A stretch of 64,000 nucleotides of DNA from VYFG01 sp965213885 (GTDB lineage: Bacteria; Pseudomonadota; Gammaproteobacteria; Arenicellales; Poriferihabitantaceae). The DNA lies in NCBI GenBank assembly GCA_965213885.1, contig OZ243919.1, forward strand, positions 1,054,001 to 1,118,000. The letters are read 5' to 3'. Shown here piece by piece: positions 44,945-54,490 of the stretch (position 1 is its first letter; each line of letters begins with the position of its first letter). The notes beneath the pieces are model-generated. The model worked only from the letters and a program-made list of their open reading frames with translations. It did not search any database and had not been told where the DNA came from. The position numbers were made by a program, and so were the translations under genes.

Positions 44945-47380
44945 CTAGTCGCTTGCGCGCGGCAAGCGGTTCTGCGGGTCGTAGACCGCGCCGGGGATGA
45001 TCCGGGCTCTGCGATGACTGCCCCGCAAGAGGATCGTCAACTCCGTATCCGGTGCCGCAATCGCCGGATCGACGTAGGCGAACCCGAGCCATGCGCCGAC
45101 GGCATAGCCATAGCCTCCGGAAGAGACCTGCCCCACCGGCCTTTCTCCCTGCCACACGGACTCGGAACCCAGGGGGTCCACCGGGACCTCCCCCGGGGCC
45201 GGCTCATCCAACCTGAGCAGGACGAGTACCCAACGCGTGGCCGGGGCCAGTGATGCGGCCGCACCCTGGAAACCGCCGTCCCGGGAAAAGCGGGTGACAT
45301 CCGCCTCTGCAAGGGTGACCTCGTTGGTGATCTCGTGGCCGGAGCGGTAGGCCTTTTCCATGCGCATGGCGTTCAGGGCGGCGGAGCCGACATGCACCAT
45401 ACCTTCCGCTGCCGGAGCCGAGAGCAGGGCATCGTGGACGGGCTGCATTCCCGCCATGGGAATGTGCAGTTCCCAACCGAGTTCGCCGGTATAGGTGACC
45501 CGCATGGCGCGGATGTCCTTCACTCCGGCCACGGCGATATGCCGGGCTGACAGCCAGCGGAACTCCGCGTTGCCAAGCGGCGCCTCGGTCGCGGCACCCA
45601 GGATGTTCCGTGATGCGGGTCCAGCAAGCATGATGACCCCGTATGTCTCCGACACGTTGTCGAAGTCGACGGCCTCGCCGGGCCGTACCTGGGTACGCAT
45701 CCAGTCAAGCAGGGCGGCTTCCCGCACTGCGGCGTAGACCAGGTAGAAGTGATTGCGGCCCAGACGCACCAGCGTGGCTTCGCCCTCGATCCGGCCGTTC
45801 TCCAGTATCAGGTAGGTCAGCGTGATGCTGCCGACATGTTGCGGTATCCGGTTGCTGGAGATACGTTCGAGGAAACGCGCCGCGTCTTTTCCGGCCACCT
45901 CGATCTTGGCGAAGGCGCTGAGGTCCGCTATCCCGGCATGGGCGCGCAGGCTGCGCACCTCATCGCCCACGATGCCCCATAGCCCGGTGCGCCGGAAGCT
46001 GTGGATGGGTTCACGCGGTGTCCCAGCCGGGGCGTACCAGTGAGGACGCTCCCAGCCGTACAGGTCCTCGTATACCGCACCCCGGGATTTCAGCCTTCCG
46101 TACAGCGGCGATGTCCTGGAATGGGAGGGGCGACATTCCGGGCGGTCAAGGGCAGGGAAGGGGATCTCATGCCGCAGTCGGTAATCCTCCTTGGCCTTGC
46201 GGATATGGTATTCGCGGTCCATGCGGGCGCCGAACCGTCGTGGGTCGAAGCTGCGCATGGAGATATCGGCGGCGCCGTGAATCATCCACTGCGCCAGATA
46301 CCGGCCGGCGCCCGGCCCCCATGCGATACCCACCTGGGAACCGCAACAGAGCCAGAAATTGGGAAGGCCGGACGGTCCGAGCAGCATGTTGCCGTCCGGC
46401 GGATGGGTGATGGCGCCGTGGACCACGCGCCGGATGCCGAGTTCGGCGAAGACCGGCATACGCTCCATGGCGTTCTGGAGCCAGGGCATGATCCGTTCAT
46501 AGTCGGGCTCGAACAGTTCGTTTTCGGACTCCCAGGGGGTGCCGCAGTCCCAGACGGACTTGGGATTGGCCTTTTCATAGATGCCGATCAGGCCGGATTT
46601 CTGTTCCATGCGGATGTATCCGGAGACCTGGCGGTCGTCCCGCACCACCGGCAGTTCCCGATCAAGGTCGAGGAACTCCGGCACGGTGTCCGTAACCAGG
46701 TAGTGGTGCAGCATGTTGGCGATGGGCAGGTCCAGTCCGACCCAGGCGCCCACCTGGCGGGCATAGGTTCCCCCGGCATTGACCACATGCTCCGCACGAA
46801 TGTCTCCCTTTTGGGTATGTACGACAAATTCGCCGTCTGTCTGCATGGTAATGCCGGTCGCACGATTCCTCCGCACTACCCCGGCGCCCATCATCCGGGC
46901 GCCCTTGGCCATGGCGAGGGCGACCCCGGCGGGGTCCACGTGACCGTCGTGGGGAGTGTGCAGGGCCGCCTGGATTCCGTCCAGGTTGTAGAAGGGGTGC
47001 AGTTCCCTGATCCGGTTCGGTCCGATGATTTCCATATCGTGTCCGAGCCCCCTGCCCACGGAGAGGGTGTAGTGCAGCCAGTCCAGTTCGGCGTCCTCGT
47101 AGGCCACCCGGAGGCTGCCGCATCCGTGCCAGGTACAGGATTGACCCGTTTCAGCCTCCAGCCCCGGATAGAGTTCGGTGCCATAGGCGGCCATTTTTGC
47201 CAGGCCGTAATGACTTACGGAATGGGTAATCTGACCGGCGGCGTGCCAGGTTGAACCGCTGGTGAGCTCGCCTTTTTCAATCAGCAGGACATCGGTCTCC
47301 CCCTCCCTGCATAGATGATAGGCAAGGGAGCAGCCCATGACGCCACCACCGACAATGACTACGCGGGCCTGGGATTTCAT
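44945..47380 (-). CDS. Dimethylglycine/sarcosine dehydrogenase-like FAD and GcvT-domain protein
   Basis: 811 residues from ATG 47380; a TTG six codons earlier is possible. An N-terminal FAD oxidoreductase (VVIVGGGVMGCSLAYHL) carries STWHAAGQ, where the mammalian enzyme links FAD covalently to this His. From about residue 430 an FAO_M linker and GcvT-like folate-binding domains follow, ending in the GcvT C-terminal barrel (GQVSSGGYGYAVGAWLGFAYV). Such enzymes strip methyl groups from N-methylated glycines and pass the carbon to tetrahydrofolate. The exact substrate is uncertain. It is upstream of the CMD-type gene on the same strand. Confidence 0.9.
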   Translation of the reverse strand: MKSQARVVIVGGGVMGCSLAYHLCREGETDVLLIEKGELTSGSTWHAAGQITHSVSHYGLAKMAAYGTELYPGLEAETGQSCTWHGCGSLRVAYEDAELDWLHYTLSVGRGLGHDMEIIGPNRIRELHPFYNLDGIQAALHTPHDGHVDPAGVALAMAKGARMMGAGVVRRNRATGITMQTDGEFVVHTQKGDIRAEHVVNAGGTYARQVGAWVGLDLPIANMLHHYLVTDTVPEFLDLDRELPVVRDDRQVSGYIRMEQKSGLIGIYEKANPKSVWDCGTPWESENELFEPDYERIMPWLQNAMERMPVFAELGIRRVVHGAITHPPDGNMLLGPSGLPNFWLCCGSQVGIAWGPGAGRYLAQWMIHGAADISMRSFDPRRFGARMDREYHIRKAKEDYRLRHEIPFPALDRPECRPSHSRTSPLYGRLKSRGAVYEDLYGWERPHWYAPAGTPREPIHSFRRTGLWGIVGDEVRSLRAHAGIADLSAFAKIEVAGKDAARFLERISSNRIPQHVGSITLTYLILENGRIEGEATLVRLGRNHFYLVYAAVREAALLDWMRTQVRPGEAVDFDNVSETYGVIMLAGPASRNILGAATEAPLGNAEFRWLSARHIAVAGVKDIRAMRVTYTGELGWELHIPMAGMQPVHDALLSAPAAEGMVHVGSAALNAMRMEKAYRSGHEITNEVTLAEADVTRFSRDGGFQGAAASLAPATRWVLVLLRLDEPAPGEVPVDPLGSESVWQGERPVGQVSSGGYGYAVGAWLGFAYVDPAIAAPDTELTILLRGSHRRARIIPGAVYDPQNRLPRASD

Positions 47381-47583
47381 GTTTCGTTTCGACAGCAACC
47401 GGGGGAAGCGTGACGATACATACGTATCAAGGCATAAATCAACAGTTCAAATGCAGTTCCCTGGGTCTGTGGCCGGGTCTTGTCCGTTCGCATGCTTCCG
47501 GACGCCGCCAATGCTTCCTGTACATGCGGTATTCCGCATCATCGGCCCCGGGTATTCGGGGACTGCCACAAGGGAATTGACAG

Positions 47584-48007
47584 ATGTCACGCAGGAACGG
47601 CCGCCCACAAAATGGCGTCGATATCGCCGGTCTATCCATTGTCTTCAGCCGGGACGAGATCCGGGTGGTGGTCCTGATGTACGGACAGAGGCGCGTTGCC
47701 GGAGGAGGCGTACACCTCCTCCGCACAATCGCTTTGCGGCACTGGGACAGGACGAGACGATTGCATGGAAACTGACCGAAGCACCCCTGAAAGGGCTTGG
47801 AACGGCCGTGCCCACGGATTGTGTGGTCTACCGGTTCTACAAATCATCCAGGTCCATAACATGGTGCTCATGCAGGTCATCCACGGGAAATTCGGTGACG
47901 GTTTCATGAGCGCGGTCGACCTCACCATGTGGATGGATAGGCAGGAGCATCCCGAGGGCGTCCGCGTGAATCTCACGATATCCGGACAATTCCTTCCCTA
48001 CCGGTGA
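47584..48007 (+). pseudogene. cynS: Cyanate hydratase, decayed
   Basis: Remnants in all three plus-strand frames line up in order with cyanase. SRDEIRVVVLMYGQRRV (about 47650-47703) matches the helix region after the HTH-like domain. LTEAPLKGLGTAVPTDCVV then VYRFY (about 47776-47840) and, one frame over, IIQVHNMVLMQVIHGKFGDG and FMSAVDLTMWM to QFLPYR give the catalytic C-terminal domain. At least two frameshifts are needed; at 47840 one lost base before AAATCATC would restore FYEIIQV. The functional enzyme turns cyanate plus bicarbonate into ammonia and CO2. The active-site Arg (YRFY) is still present, and Ser and Glu positions are altered or lost. Confidence 0.75.
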
Positions 48008-48451
48008 TGGTGACGGGATCATCTCCCGGGAACGGCGCAGGTGGCTACGGCTCGCCTGGGAGCTTCCGTCCCGGGGGTCACCCCCCCCCCGCGCCTCTTG
48101 GTCCTGGTCGAAGCGGGCACTCCCATCTGGCCCCATGTCATGGCCCCTGTTCCGGAATCCGACGGGATTTCCGCATCTCCCGGCTGATTGTGCAAGATGT
48201 TCCGCGGATATTCAGATCAGGGGCGCAGCGCCTCCGACGAGCCATTGTCATTCCGGCTGCAGGGTTGCTCACTGATCGGTTGGATTACCTTCCGCAGCGA
48301 TTTCGGCAGCACTTCCCGGGCAAAGTCTCCCTGACGTTGTGCGCCAAGTTGCGACTACAGTAACCGCACCCGCCCCACGGTTGTTCACATTCCGGTTGTT
48401 CTTCCGGTTGACCCCCTTCTCGATTTCTCCGTGATCGAGCGCCAGCCCGGG
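48008..48451. other. Gene-free gap after the cyanase remnant
   Basis: About 440 bases with no recognisable gene. It contains a run of ten C at about 48081-48090. glmS converges from the right. No terminator hairpin was identified by eye. Confidence 0.4.
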
Positions 48452-50275
48452 TCACTCCACGGTTACGCTCTTGGCCAGGTTGCGTGGCTGATCGACATCA
48501 CGGCCCATCAGAACAGCGGTGTGATAGGCGAACAGCTGCAGACCGATATTCATCACCAGGGGGTGCAACAACGGGTGGCAGGGGGGCGAGCAGATCACAT
48601 CGTCCGCGAGGGAGCGTATGTCCTCACGTCCTGAGTTCGTGACCGCGATGACCGGCCCCCGACGGGCGCGGATTTCCTGCAGCGAAGACAGCGATTTGTC
48701 CAGCAGGTCGTTGTCCGGCAGGATCACCAGGGTGGGGGTGTCCGGATCGATCAGTGCCAGGGGCCCGTGTTTCAGTTCCGAGGCGGGATACGCCTCCGCA
48801 TGCACGTAGGAGATTTCCTTCAGTTTCTGCGCACCTTCCAGTGCGACGGGATACGCATCGGTTCTGCCGATATAGAAGGCGCTGGAGGCCTGGTGGTATC
48901 TGGCCGCGATTTCCCGGATGCGGGGGCTTTCCTGCAGGGCGTTCCCGATCAGCCCGGGCAATGCGCGGAATGCTTCGACCAGTTCATCTCCCCGCTGGGG
49001 GGAAATGTCCCTGATCCGGCCGAGCTGCAGGGCGAGGAGCATGAAACAGGCGAGCATGCCGGAAAATGCCTTGGTGGAGGCGACGGAGATTTCCGGACCG
49101 ACATGCATGTAGATACCGCCGTGCACTTCACGCGCGATGCTGCTGCCCACCACGTTGCAGATGCCAAGGACACGCCCGCCTCTCCTCCGTACTTCCCGGA
49201 TCGCGGCCAGGGTGTCGAAGGTTTCTCCGGACTGGCTGACGGCGATGTAGAGGGTGTCGTTTTCGATGACCGGATTGCGGTAGCGGAATTCCGCTGCGGG
49301 TTCCGATGCCGCCGGCAGCCTGGCCAGGGACTCGATCATGTTGGCGCCCGCGATACCGGCATAGTACGCTGAGCCACAGCCGAGAATGCGGATCCGTTGA
49401 ATAGCCCGCAGTTCCCTGGCTGACAGGTTGAGACCGCCCAGGTGAGCAGTGCCGAATTGCCGGTCCAGGCGTCCACCCAACGCGCGCGCGATGGCTTCGG
49501 GCTGCTCTTCGATTTCCTTGAGCATATAGTGGTCATAGCCGTCCCGGGACAGCGCTTCCGGGTGATGGGCCAGTGTGACCGGGGGGCGTGAGATCATCGA
49601 ATCGTCCATGGTGGCGATGGAAAACTCCCTTGCATTCACGGCTGCCAGCTCGCCATCCTCCAGGTGCACGACCTCCCTGGTATGCGTCAGGATTGCGTTG
49701 GCGTCGGAGGTGATGAACAACTCCCGCTCACCCACGCCGATGATCACCGGGCTGCCGTTGCGCGCCGCCACGAGTTCGCCCGGCCGGCTGGTATCCATCA
49801 CCACCAGGCCATAGGTTCCCTGCACCCGTCGAAGAGCAAGCCGCACCGAGTCGCGAAGGCTGTCGGCAGGATGCATCGCCACCAGATGCGCCAGGATCTC
49901 GCTGTCGGTTTCGGAGGTGAAAACCGCGCCCTCGGCCTCAAGCGCACTCCTCAGGGCTGTGGCGTTTTCGATGATGCCGTTGTGGATGATGGCGATACTG
50001 CCGTCCGGGGAGTGGTGGGGGTGGGCATTTTGGTCGGTTGCCTCCCCATGGGTCGCCCAGCGGGTGTGGCCGATGCCGCATTTGGCGGCCGACTGCGCCG
50101 GCAGTCGCCCTTCAAGCTGCACCAGTTTGCCGGCCGCCCGCCAGGTGGCGAACCGGCCGCGCTGGTGCAGCGTGATACCAGCGGAGTCATAGCCGCGGTA
50201 TTCCAGCCGTCGCAGGCCCGCCACCAGGATCGGAAGGGCTTTGTGGTGACCGCTGTAGGCGATGATGCCGCACAT
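48452..50275 (-). CDS. glmS: Glutamine-fructose-6-phosphate aminotransferase (GlmS)
   Basis: 607 residues. Met-Cys start (MCGIIAYSGHHKALPIL) exposes the nucleophilic cysteine, and HTRWATHGEATDQNAHPH and HNGIIENATALR complete the glutaminase domain. Two SIS domains follow, with CGSAYYAGIAGANMIESLA and SQSGETFDTLAAIREV, and a C-terminal YHTAVLMGRDVDQPRNLAKS. It makes glucosamine-6-phosphate for peptidoglycan and LPS. A 92-residue unknown gene lies 17 bases upstream on the same strand, so the two are probably co-transcribed. Confidence 0.97.
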   Translation of the reverse strand: MCGIIAYSGHHKALPILVAGLRRLEYRGYDSAGITLHQRGRFATWRAAGKLVQLEGRLPAQSAAKCGIGHTRWATHGEATDQNAHPHHSPDGSIAIIHNGIIENATALRSALEAEGAVFTSETDSEILAHLVAMHPADSLRDSVRLALRRVQGTYGLVVMDTSRPGELVAARNGSPVIIGVGERELFITSDANAILTHTREVVHLEDGELAAVNAREFSIATMDDSMISRPPVTLAHHPEALSRDGYDHYMLKEIEEQPEAIARALGGRLDRQFGTAHLGGLNLSARELRAIQRIRILGCGSAYYAGIAGANMIESLARLPAASEPAAEFRYRNPVIENDTLYIAVSQSGETFDTLAAIREVRRRGGRVLGICNVVGSSIAREVHGGIYMHVGPEISVASTKAFSGMLACFMLLALQLGRIRDISPQRGDELVEAFRALPGLIGNALQESPRIREIAARYHQASSAFYIGRTDAYPVALEGAQKLKEISYVHAEAYPASELKHGPLALIDPDTPTLVILPDNDLLDKSLSSLQEIRARRGPVIAVTNSGREDIRSLADDVICSPPCHPLLHPLVMNIGLQLFAYHTAVLMGRDVDQPRNLAKSVTVE

Positions 50276-50292
50276 GATCCGGGTGCCCGGTG

Positions 50293-50571
50293 TCAGCCGT
50301 AAACCATGCGGCGGATCTGTCGCATGCTGACCGGGCCCGCAGGGAATCTCCGGTCTGGTATTTCCGCCAAAATCTGTTCGAAGATCTCCGGGTTCGGCAA
50401 CCCGGCCCCCTGCAGTTCACGATGACGGCGCCGAACGAATTCCTCCGGGCTCTCGCGGAAGTAGTTCAAAACCTCCAGTACCAGCAGTTCCACCTCTTCG
50501 GAAGCCAGTCCCCGGGTCTCGGAGAGGTGGTACGCCAGTTCGCTGTGCGCTGTAACGGGATTCATGAGCAC
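50293..50571 (-). CDS. Unknown 92-residue helical protein ahead of glmS
   Basis: Begins MLMNPVTAHSELAYHL; the second Met, at 50565, is an alternative start. It is mostly helical and charged, with EEVELLVLEVLNYFRESPEE and a C-terminal GPVSMRQIRRMVYG. There is no signal peptide, membrane helix or metal motif. The strong reading-frame character and tight spacing to glmS (17 bases) support a real gene. I do not recognise the family. Confidence 0.6.
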   Translation of the reverse strand: MLMNPVTAHSELAYHLSETRGLASEEVELLVLEVLNYFRESPEEFVRRRHRELQGAGLPNPEIFEQILAEIPDRRFPAGPVSMRQIRRMVYG

Positions 50572-50608
50572 ATAATATCTGTAAATATGAAGGTAAAGTC
50601 CAATGGTT

Positions 50609-50624
50609 TGCCCATATTCGGGCA
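50609..50624. repeat. Short inverted repeat near the rpiR-type gene start
   Basis: TGCCC and GGGCA are separated by six bases in an AT-rich stretch, followed by GATTTT. It lies between the divergent 92-residue gene and the RpiR-type gene, so an operator for the regulator is possible; a weak terminator is less likely because no plus-strand gene ends here. Confidence 0.35.
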
Positions 50625-50705
50625 GATTTTACCACTTATTTCAAATTAGACAGGGTTGTCCAGGGTACGGTACATTCGTATTCCCGTAAGCCATGCGAGA
50701 TGTGA

Positions 50706-51596
50706 ATGTCCCAGGACCAAGCAGCGCCGGATACCCAGGAGGCCGTGCTGGAGCGTCTCCTCGCGGACTTCGACCGGTTGCCCACCCAGCTCCAGATCAC
50801 GGCGCGGTTCATCATTGACCACCCCCGGGAAGTGGGAGTCCGGACCATGCGCAGCCTCGCCGGGCAGGCGGGGGTGCATCCCAACAGTTTTGTGCGACTT
50901 GCGCGCCATCTCGGATTTTCCGGATATGACGACATGCGGGAGCGTTTCAGGGATTTCGTCCGCGGTGGTGCAGGCAGCTTCCGTGAACGGGCCCGGTGGC
51001 TGCAGTCCATGGCCGGGCAGGGCGGGTCCGCGGCGGTCAGCGGAGAGATGGCCGCTGCCGTGCTGGCCAATATCGAACAGCTTTACCAGGGAGGGCAACT
51101 GAAAGCGATGGAGCGGGCGGTACGCTGGATGTCGGGCGCAAAACGGGTCTACGTCGTAGGAGTCGGGTCGAGCTATGCGCTGGCCTACAACTTTTGGTAT
51201 GTGGCGCGCATGATGTATCCCCAGTTCATCCTGATACCACGCCACGGGAGCCTGCCCATGGACGACATCCTCCATGTCGGCCGGCGGGACGTGCTGTTCG
51301 CCATGACGTTCCAGCCCTACCGCAGCGAGATCATCGAAGTGCTGAGGTTCGCCCAGCAGCGTGGGGCCCGCACCATCGGTTTGTCCGACAGCAAGGCCTC
51401 GCCCGTATACCGAGAAGCCGGACTCGGTCTTTTTGCGCCCACCCATACACCACAGTTCTTTCATTCAAACAGCGCCACCACCGCGCTGCTCGAGACCCTC
51501 TGCGCCCTGCTGGCCTCGGGGGGCGGGGATCAGGTACTGACGGAGATCGAGGCCTTCAATGAACGCCGCTGGCGAAGTGGGATATACCTCCGGTAG
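50706..51596 (+). CDS. MurR/RpiR-family transcriptional regulator
   Basis: 296 residues. An N-terminal HTH_6 domain at about 15-90 (TMRSLAGQAGVHPNSFVRLA) precedes a SIS sugar-phosphate-binding domain at about 130-270, with VYVVGVGSSYALAYNFWYVA and IGLSDSKASPV. Regulators of this type sense phosphosugars or related ligands. It is divergent from glmS, whose product is a phosphosugar, and upstream of the Rieske gene on the same strand, so it could control either (inference). Confidence 0.9.
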   Translation: MSQDQAAPDTQEAVLERLLADFDRLPTQLQITARFIIDHPREVGVRTMRSLAGQAGVHPNSFVRLARHLGFSGYDDMRERFRDFVRGGAGSFRERARWLQSMAGQGGSAAVSGEMAAAVLANIEQLYQGGQLKAMERAVRWMSGAKRVYVVGVGSSYALAYNFWYVARMMYPQFILIPRHGSLPMDDILHVGRRDVLFAMTFQPYRSEIIEVLRFAQQRGARTIGLSDSKASPVYREAGLGLFAPTHTPQFFHSNSATTALLETLCALLASGGGDQVLTEIEAFNERRWRSGIYLR

Positions 51597-52067
51597 GAAA
51601 TTGCGCTGTAGCTCACTTGCTGTAAGGGAATGTTATTGCGAAGTCGGTAGAAACACTGTTCCCCAGAAGGATAGGAATCGATGCCATGGGCAGACGTGAA
51701 TCTCTATTCGAGTCCGATGGGCGCCCGGCATGCAAGCCCCTTCAAGTTCTCCAGATCGTGTCCCTGGACATGGTGCAGGAGGTCCGGCTCCCGTTGGTAA
51801 CCTTGGATAAGTAGCCCGCCGCAGAGACCGCCACGAGTCTGGCGTCGAACCTCTGATCCATAGCGGATGACAACCCGTTGACGGTCAGGGTTGGTCCTGG
51901 AGAGCTCACCAGAGCAGAGTTGTAGCATGACGGTGCCAACGACATGAAGACCTTACGCGGGCTATTGGAAATGAGTTTCCAGGTTGCCGGCCCTTGCGGA
52001 AATGATACATTCGTACTAGATTTCCCGCATTGATACATGCAGCTGATTGCCGACGCCAGGTTTTGCC
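51597..52067. other. Gap upstream of the Rieske oxygenase gene
   Basis: About 470 bases without a convincing gene. Minus-strand frames around 51704-52083 have no known similarity. A promoter and operator for the oxygenase-aminotransferase pair are expected; none could be pinned down. Confidence 0.4.
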
Positions 52068-53177
52068 ATGCCAACATCTGCACAACCTCCCGTACGGGGA
52101 TTGCCGGCCGTCTATTTCAACGACCCGGCGATCTTTGACAGGGCCAAGGAGGAGATCTTCTTCCGTACATGGCAGTACGCCTGCCACGCCAGCCAGCTGC
52201 CCGATCCCGGAGACTATCTGACCCTCACCCTGTTCGACCAGGATATTGCGGTGCTGCGGGACCGCGGAGGAACGTTGCGCGCGTTCTACAATGTCTGCCA
52301 GCACCGGGGGCACCGTCTGCTGGAGGGTAGGGGCAACCGCCGCCTGCTGGTCTGCCCCTACCATGCCTGGAGCTACGACCTGGACGGTCGCCTGAAAGGA
52401 GCGCCCGGGAGCGGTGCGGTCGACAGATTCGATCCTGGAGCCATCTGCATACCCTCTATACAGCTGGAGGAATTTCTCGGATTCGTCTTCATCAATCTGG
52501 ATGACGGGGCCCCTTCCATGGACCGGTGCTATCCAGGCGTCCGGGAGGCCATCCTGACGCTGTGTCCGGATATCCGGGAGCGCCGTCTGGCTGATGAGCA
52601 CAGTGTCGAGGAGGGTTGCAACTGGCTGGTTGCGGTTGAGAACTACAACGAGTGCTATCACTGCAGGGTGGCCCATCCCGACTTTGCCGAAGGCGTCATT
52701 GATCCTGATTCCTACGGCGTCCTGCCGTTCGGTAACGGCAAGGTGCTGAAACACAGTTCGCGGCCTGCCCGTGGGGAAGGCGCATGGTACGACGTCAGCG
52801 GATCGGATTACGGCAGTTTCTATCTCTGGCCGGCGGCTTCCATTCAGATCTACCCCGGGTGCGTGATCAACAACTACTACTGGCGCCCGCTGGCGGTGGA
52901 TGGTACCCGCGTAGTCCGGGGCTGGTTTTCCCGTGACGGACAGGTCGACGAAGTCCTCCGTCAGGTCATCGAACTGGACCGGAACACCACGTTCGCGGAG
53001 GACCTCGTTCTGCTCCGGAACGTCCAGCGCGGCATCCGGTCTCGGGGCTACCGACCGGGTCCCCTGATCATCAGCCCCGACGGCGGGATCGACAACGAAC
53101 TGTCCATTTCCTGCCTGCATCAATGGTTGCGCGAAGCGGTGGACGGCAAATCAAGTGCATCCCGGACACCGGCATGA
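52068..53177 (+). CDS. Rieske-type oxygenase, large subunit (quaternary-amine monooxygenase-like)
   Basis: 369 residues from ATG 52068, preceded by CCAGG; the frame also opens at TTG 52047. The Rieske [2Fe-2S] site has CQHRGHRLLEG and CPYHAWSYDLDG; the mononuclear iron site has NECYHCRVAHPDF (two His) with an Asp expected later. The arrangement matches ring-hydroxylating-type alpha subunits, and the NYNECYHC-AHP form resembles glycine betaine, choline, carnitine or stachydrine monooxygenases. A reductase partner is not found in the window. Its stop overlaps the aminotransferase start (ATGA). Confidence 0.88.
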   Translation: MPTSAQPPVRGLPAVYFNDPAIFDRAKEEIFFRTWQYACHASQLPDPGDYLTLTLFDQDIAVLRDRGGTLRAFYNVCQHRGHRLLEGRGNRRLLVCPYHAWSYDLDGRLKGAPGSGAVDRFDPGAICIPSIQLEEFLGFVFINLDDGAPSMDRCYPGVREAILTLCPDIRERRLADEHSVEEGCNWLVAVENYNECYHCRVAHPDFAEGVIDPDSYGVLPFGNGKVLKHSSRPARGEGAWYDVSGSDYGSFYLWPAASIQIYPGCVINNYYWRPLAVDGTRVVRGWFSRDGQVDEVLRQVIELDRNTTFAEDLVLLRNVQRGIRSRGYRPGPLIISPDGGIDNELSISCLHQWLREAVDGKSSASRTPA

Positions 53178-54490
53178 AGGCTGTCCCGGAGAATACCCAC
53201 CACACCTCCCCGGAACTGTTCGGGATTGCCGAGGATTGCCTGCCTGGTGCAGGGCTCGGAAGCTATTCGCTGGCCGACGATATCCGCCTGGTGTTCGCAC
53301 ATGGCAGGGGACCGCGCCTGTGGGATGTGGACGGGAGGGAGTACATCGACTATGTTGGGGGTGCCGGCGCCCTGATCCTGGGGCATTCCCATCCGGCGGT
53401 GGTCCGGGCGATGTGCGCCCAGGTCGAGCGGGGCGCACATATGTTCGGTTCGTTGAACGACGTTGCCGTTCTCCTGGCCGAGAGACTCGTGCGGGACATT
53501 CCCTGTGCGGAAAGGATCGCTTACGCCACCACTGGTTCGGAAGCCACCGCCTACGCCATGCGGTTGGCGCGGGCTCATACCGGCCGGGACAAGATCCTCA
53601 AGTTCGAGGGGGCCTACCACGGCAATCACGACTATGCCATCGTGTCGACGTTTCCACGGGAGACGGGACACTATCCAGAGGGCGTGGCGGATTCCCACGG
53701 TCAGCCCAGAGCAACGGTGGAAACCATGTTGGTCAGCCCCTATAACGATCTCGAAACCCTGGAGGGGATCGTGTTGGAGCAGGGCAGGGACATTGCCGCC
53801 ATTATCGCCGAAGGTGTGCAACGGATCATCCCGGCAAGTCCGGAATTTCTCCGGGGCGTCCGTCGCATCTGCGATGAGCACGACATCCTGTTCATACTGG
53901 ATGAGGTGGTGACAGGGTTCCGGCTCGGCTACGGCGGCGCTCAGGAGTGGTACGATGTGAAACCGGACCTCGCCACTTACGGCAAGGTGGTGGGCGGCGG
54001 AGGCCCCCTGTCCTGCATCGCCGGCCCTGCCGAGATCATCGACCTGGCGGATCCCCGCCGCAAGGGCTGGCAGGGTTTCACCTATTTCAACGGTACGCTC
54101 CACGGCAATCCGGTGGCCGCCGCGGCAACCCTGGCAATGCTGGACGAACTGTCGAGGCCGGATACCTACCGCCGGCTGAACGAATATGCCGACGAACTGT
54201 GCCGGGAAAGCCAGAAGGTCCTCGATCGACATGGTGTCGGAGCCATCGCCTGCAACACCGGCTCCCTGTGGCAGATCCTTTTCACCGGCAGCGTGCCCCG
54301 GAACCAGTCGGATATGCTCACCAGTGACCAGGCCGCCATGCGCCGGCTGGACTCCGAACTCATGAAACAGGGCCAGTACGTGCTTCCGGGGGTGCGCCGT
54401 TTCGTGTCCTGCGTGCATACCGGGAAGGATCTTGAGGATTCCCTCAGGGGGCTGGATGCGGCCTGCCGGGCATTCAGCAGGACCGGATGA
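53174..54490 (+). CDS. Class III aminotransferase, glutamate-1-semialdehyde-aminomutase-like
   Basis: 438 residues from ATG 53174; a reading from 53123 overlaps the oxygenase. Motifs: TTGSEATAYAMRLARAHTG in the PLP-phosphate region, ILDEVVTGFR with the PLP Asp, and LATYGKVVGGGGPLSC with the Schiff-base lysine. It resembles HemL, but a class III aminotransferase of a catabolic pathway is more likely given the four-base overlap with a Rieske oxygenase. Amino donor and acceptor are unknown. Confidence 0.9.
   Translation: MKAVPENTHHTSPELFGIAEDCLPGAGLGSYSLADDIRLVFAHGRGPRLWDVDGREYIDYVGGAGALILGHSHPAVVRAMCAQVERGAHMFGSLNDVAVLLAERLVRDIPCAERIAYATTGSEATAYAMRLARAHTGRDKILKFEGAYHGNHDYAIVSTFPRETGHYPEGVADSHGQPRATVETMLVSPYNDLETLEGIVLEQGRDIAAIIAEGVQRIIPASPEFLRGVRRICDEHDILFILDEVVTGFRLGYGGAQEWYDVKPDLATYGKVVGGGGPLSCIAGPAEIIDLADPRRKGWQGFTYFNGTLHGNPVAAAATLAMLDELSRPDTYRRLNEYADELCRESQKVLDRHGVGAIACNTGSLWQILFTGSVPRNQSDMLTSDQAAMRRLDSELMKQGQYVLPGVRRFVSCVHTGKDLEDSLRGLDAACRAFSRTG

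Noticed and set aside
48081..48090. Run of ten C
   Set aside because: Not linked to any gene start; chance run in GC-rich DNA.
51704..52083. Minus-strand frames upstream of the Rieske gene
   Set aside because: No recognisable family and no conserved spacing; treated as intergenic.
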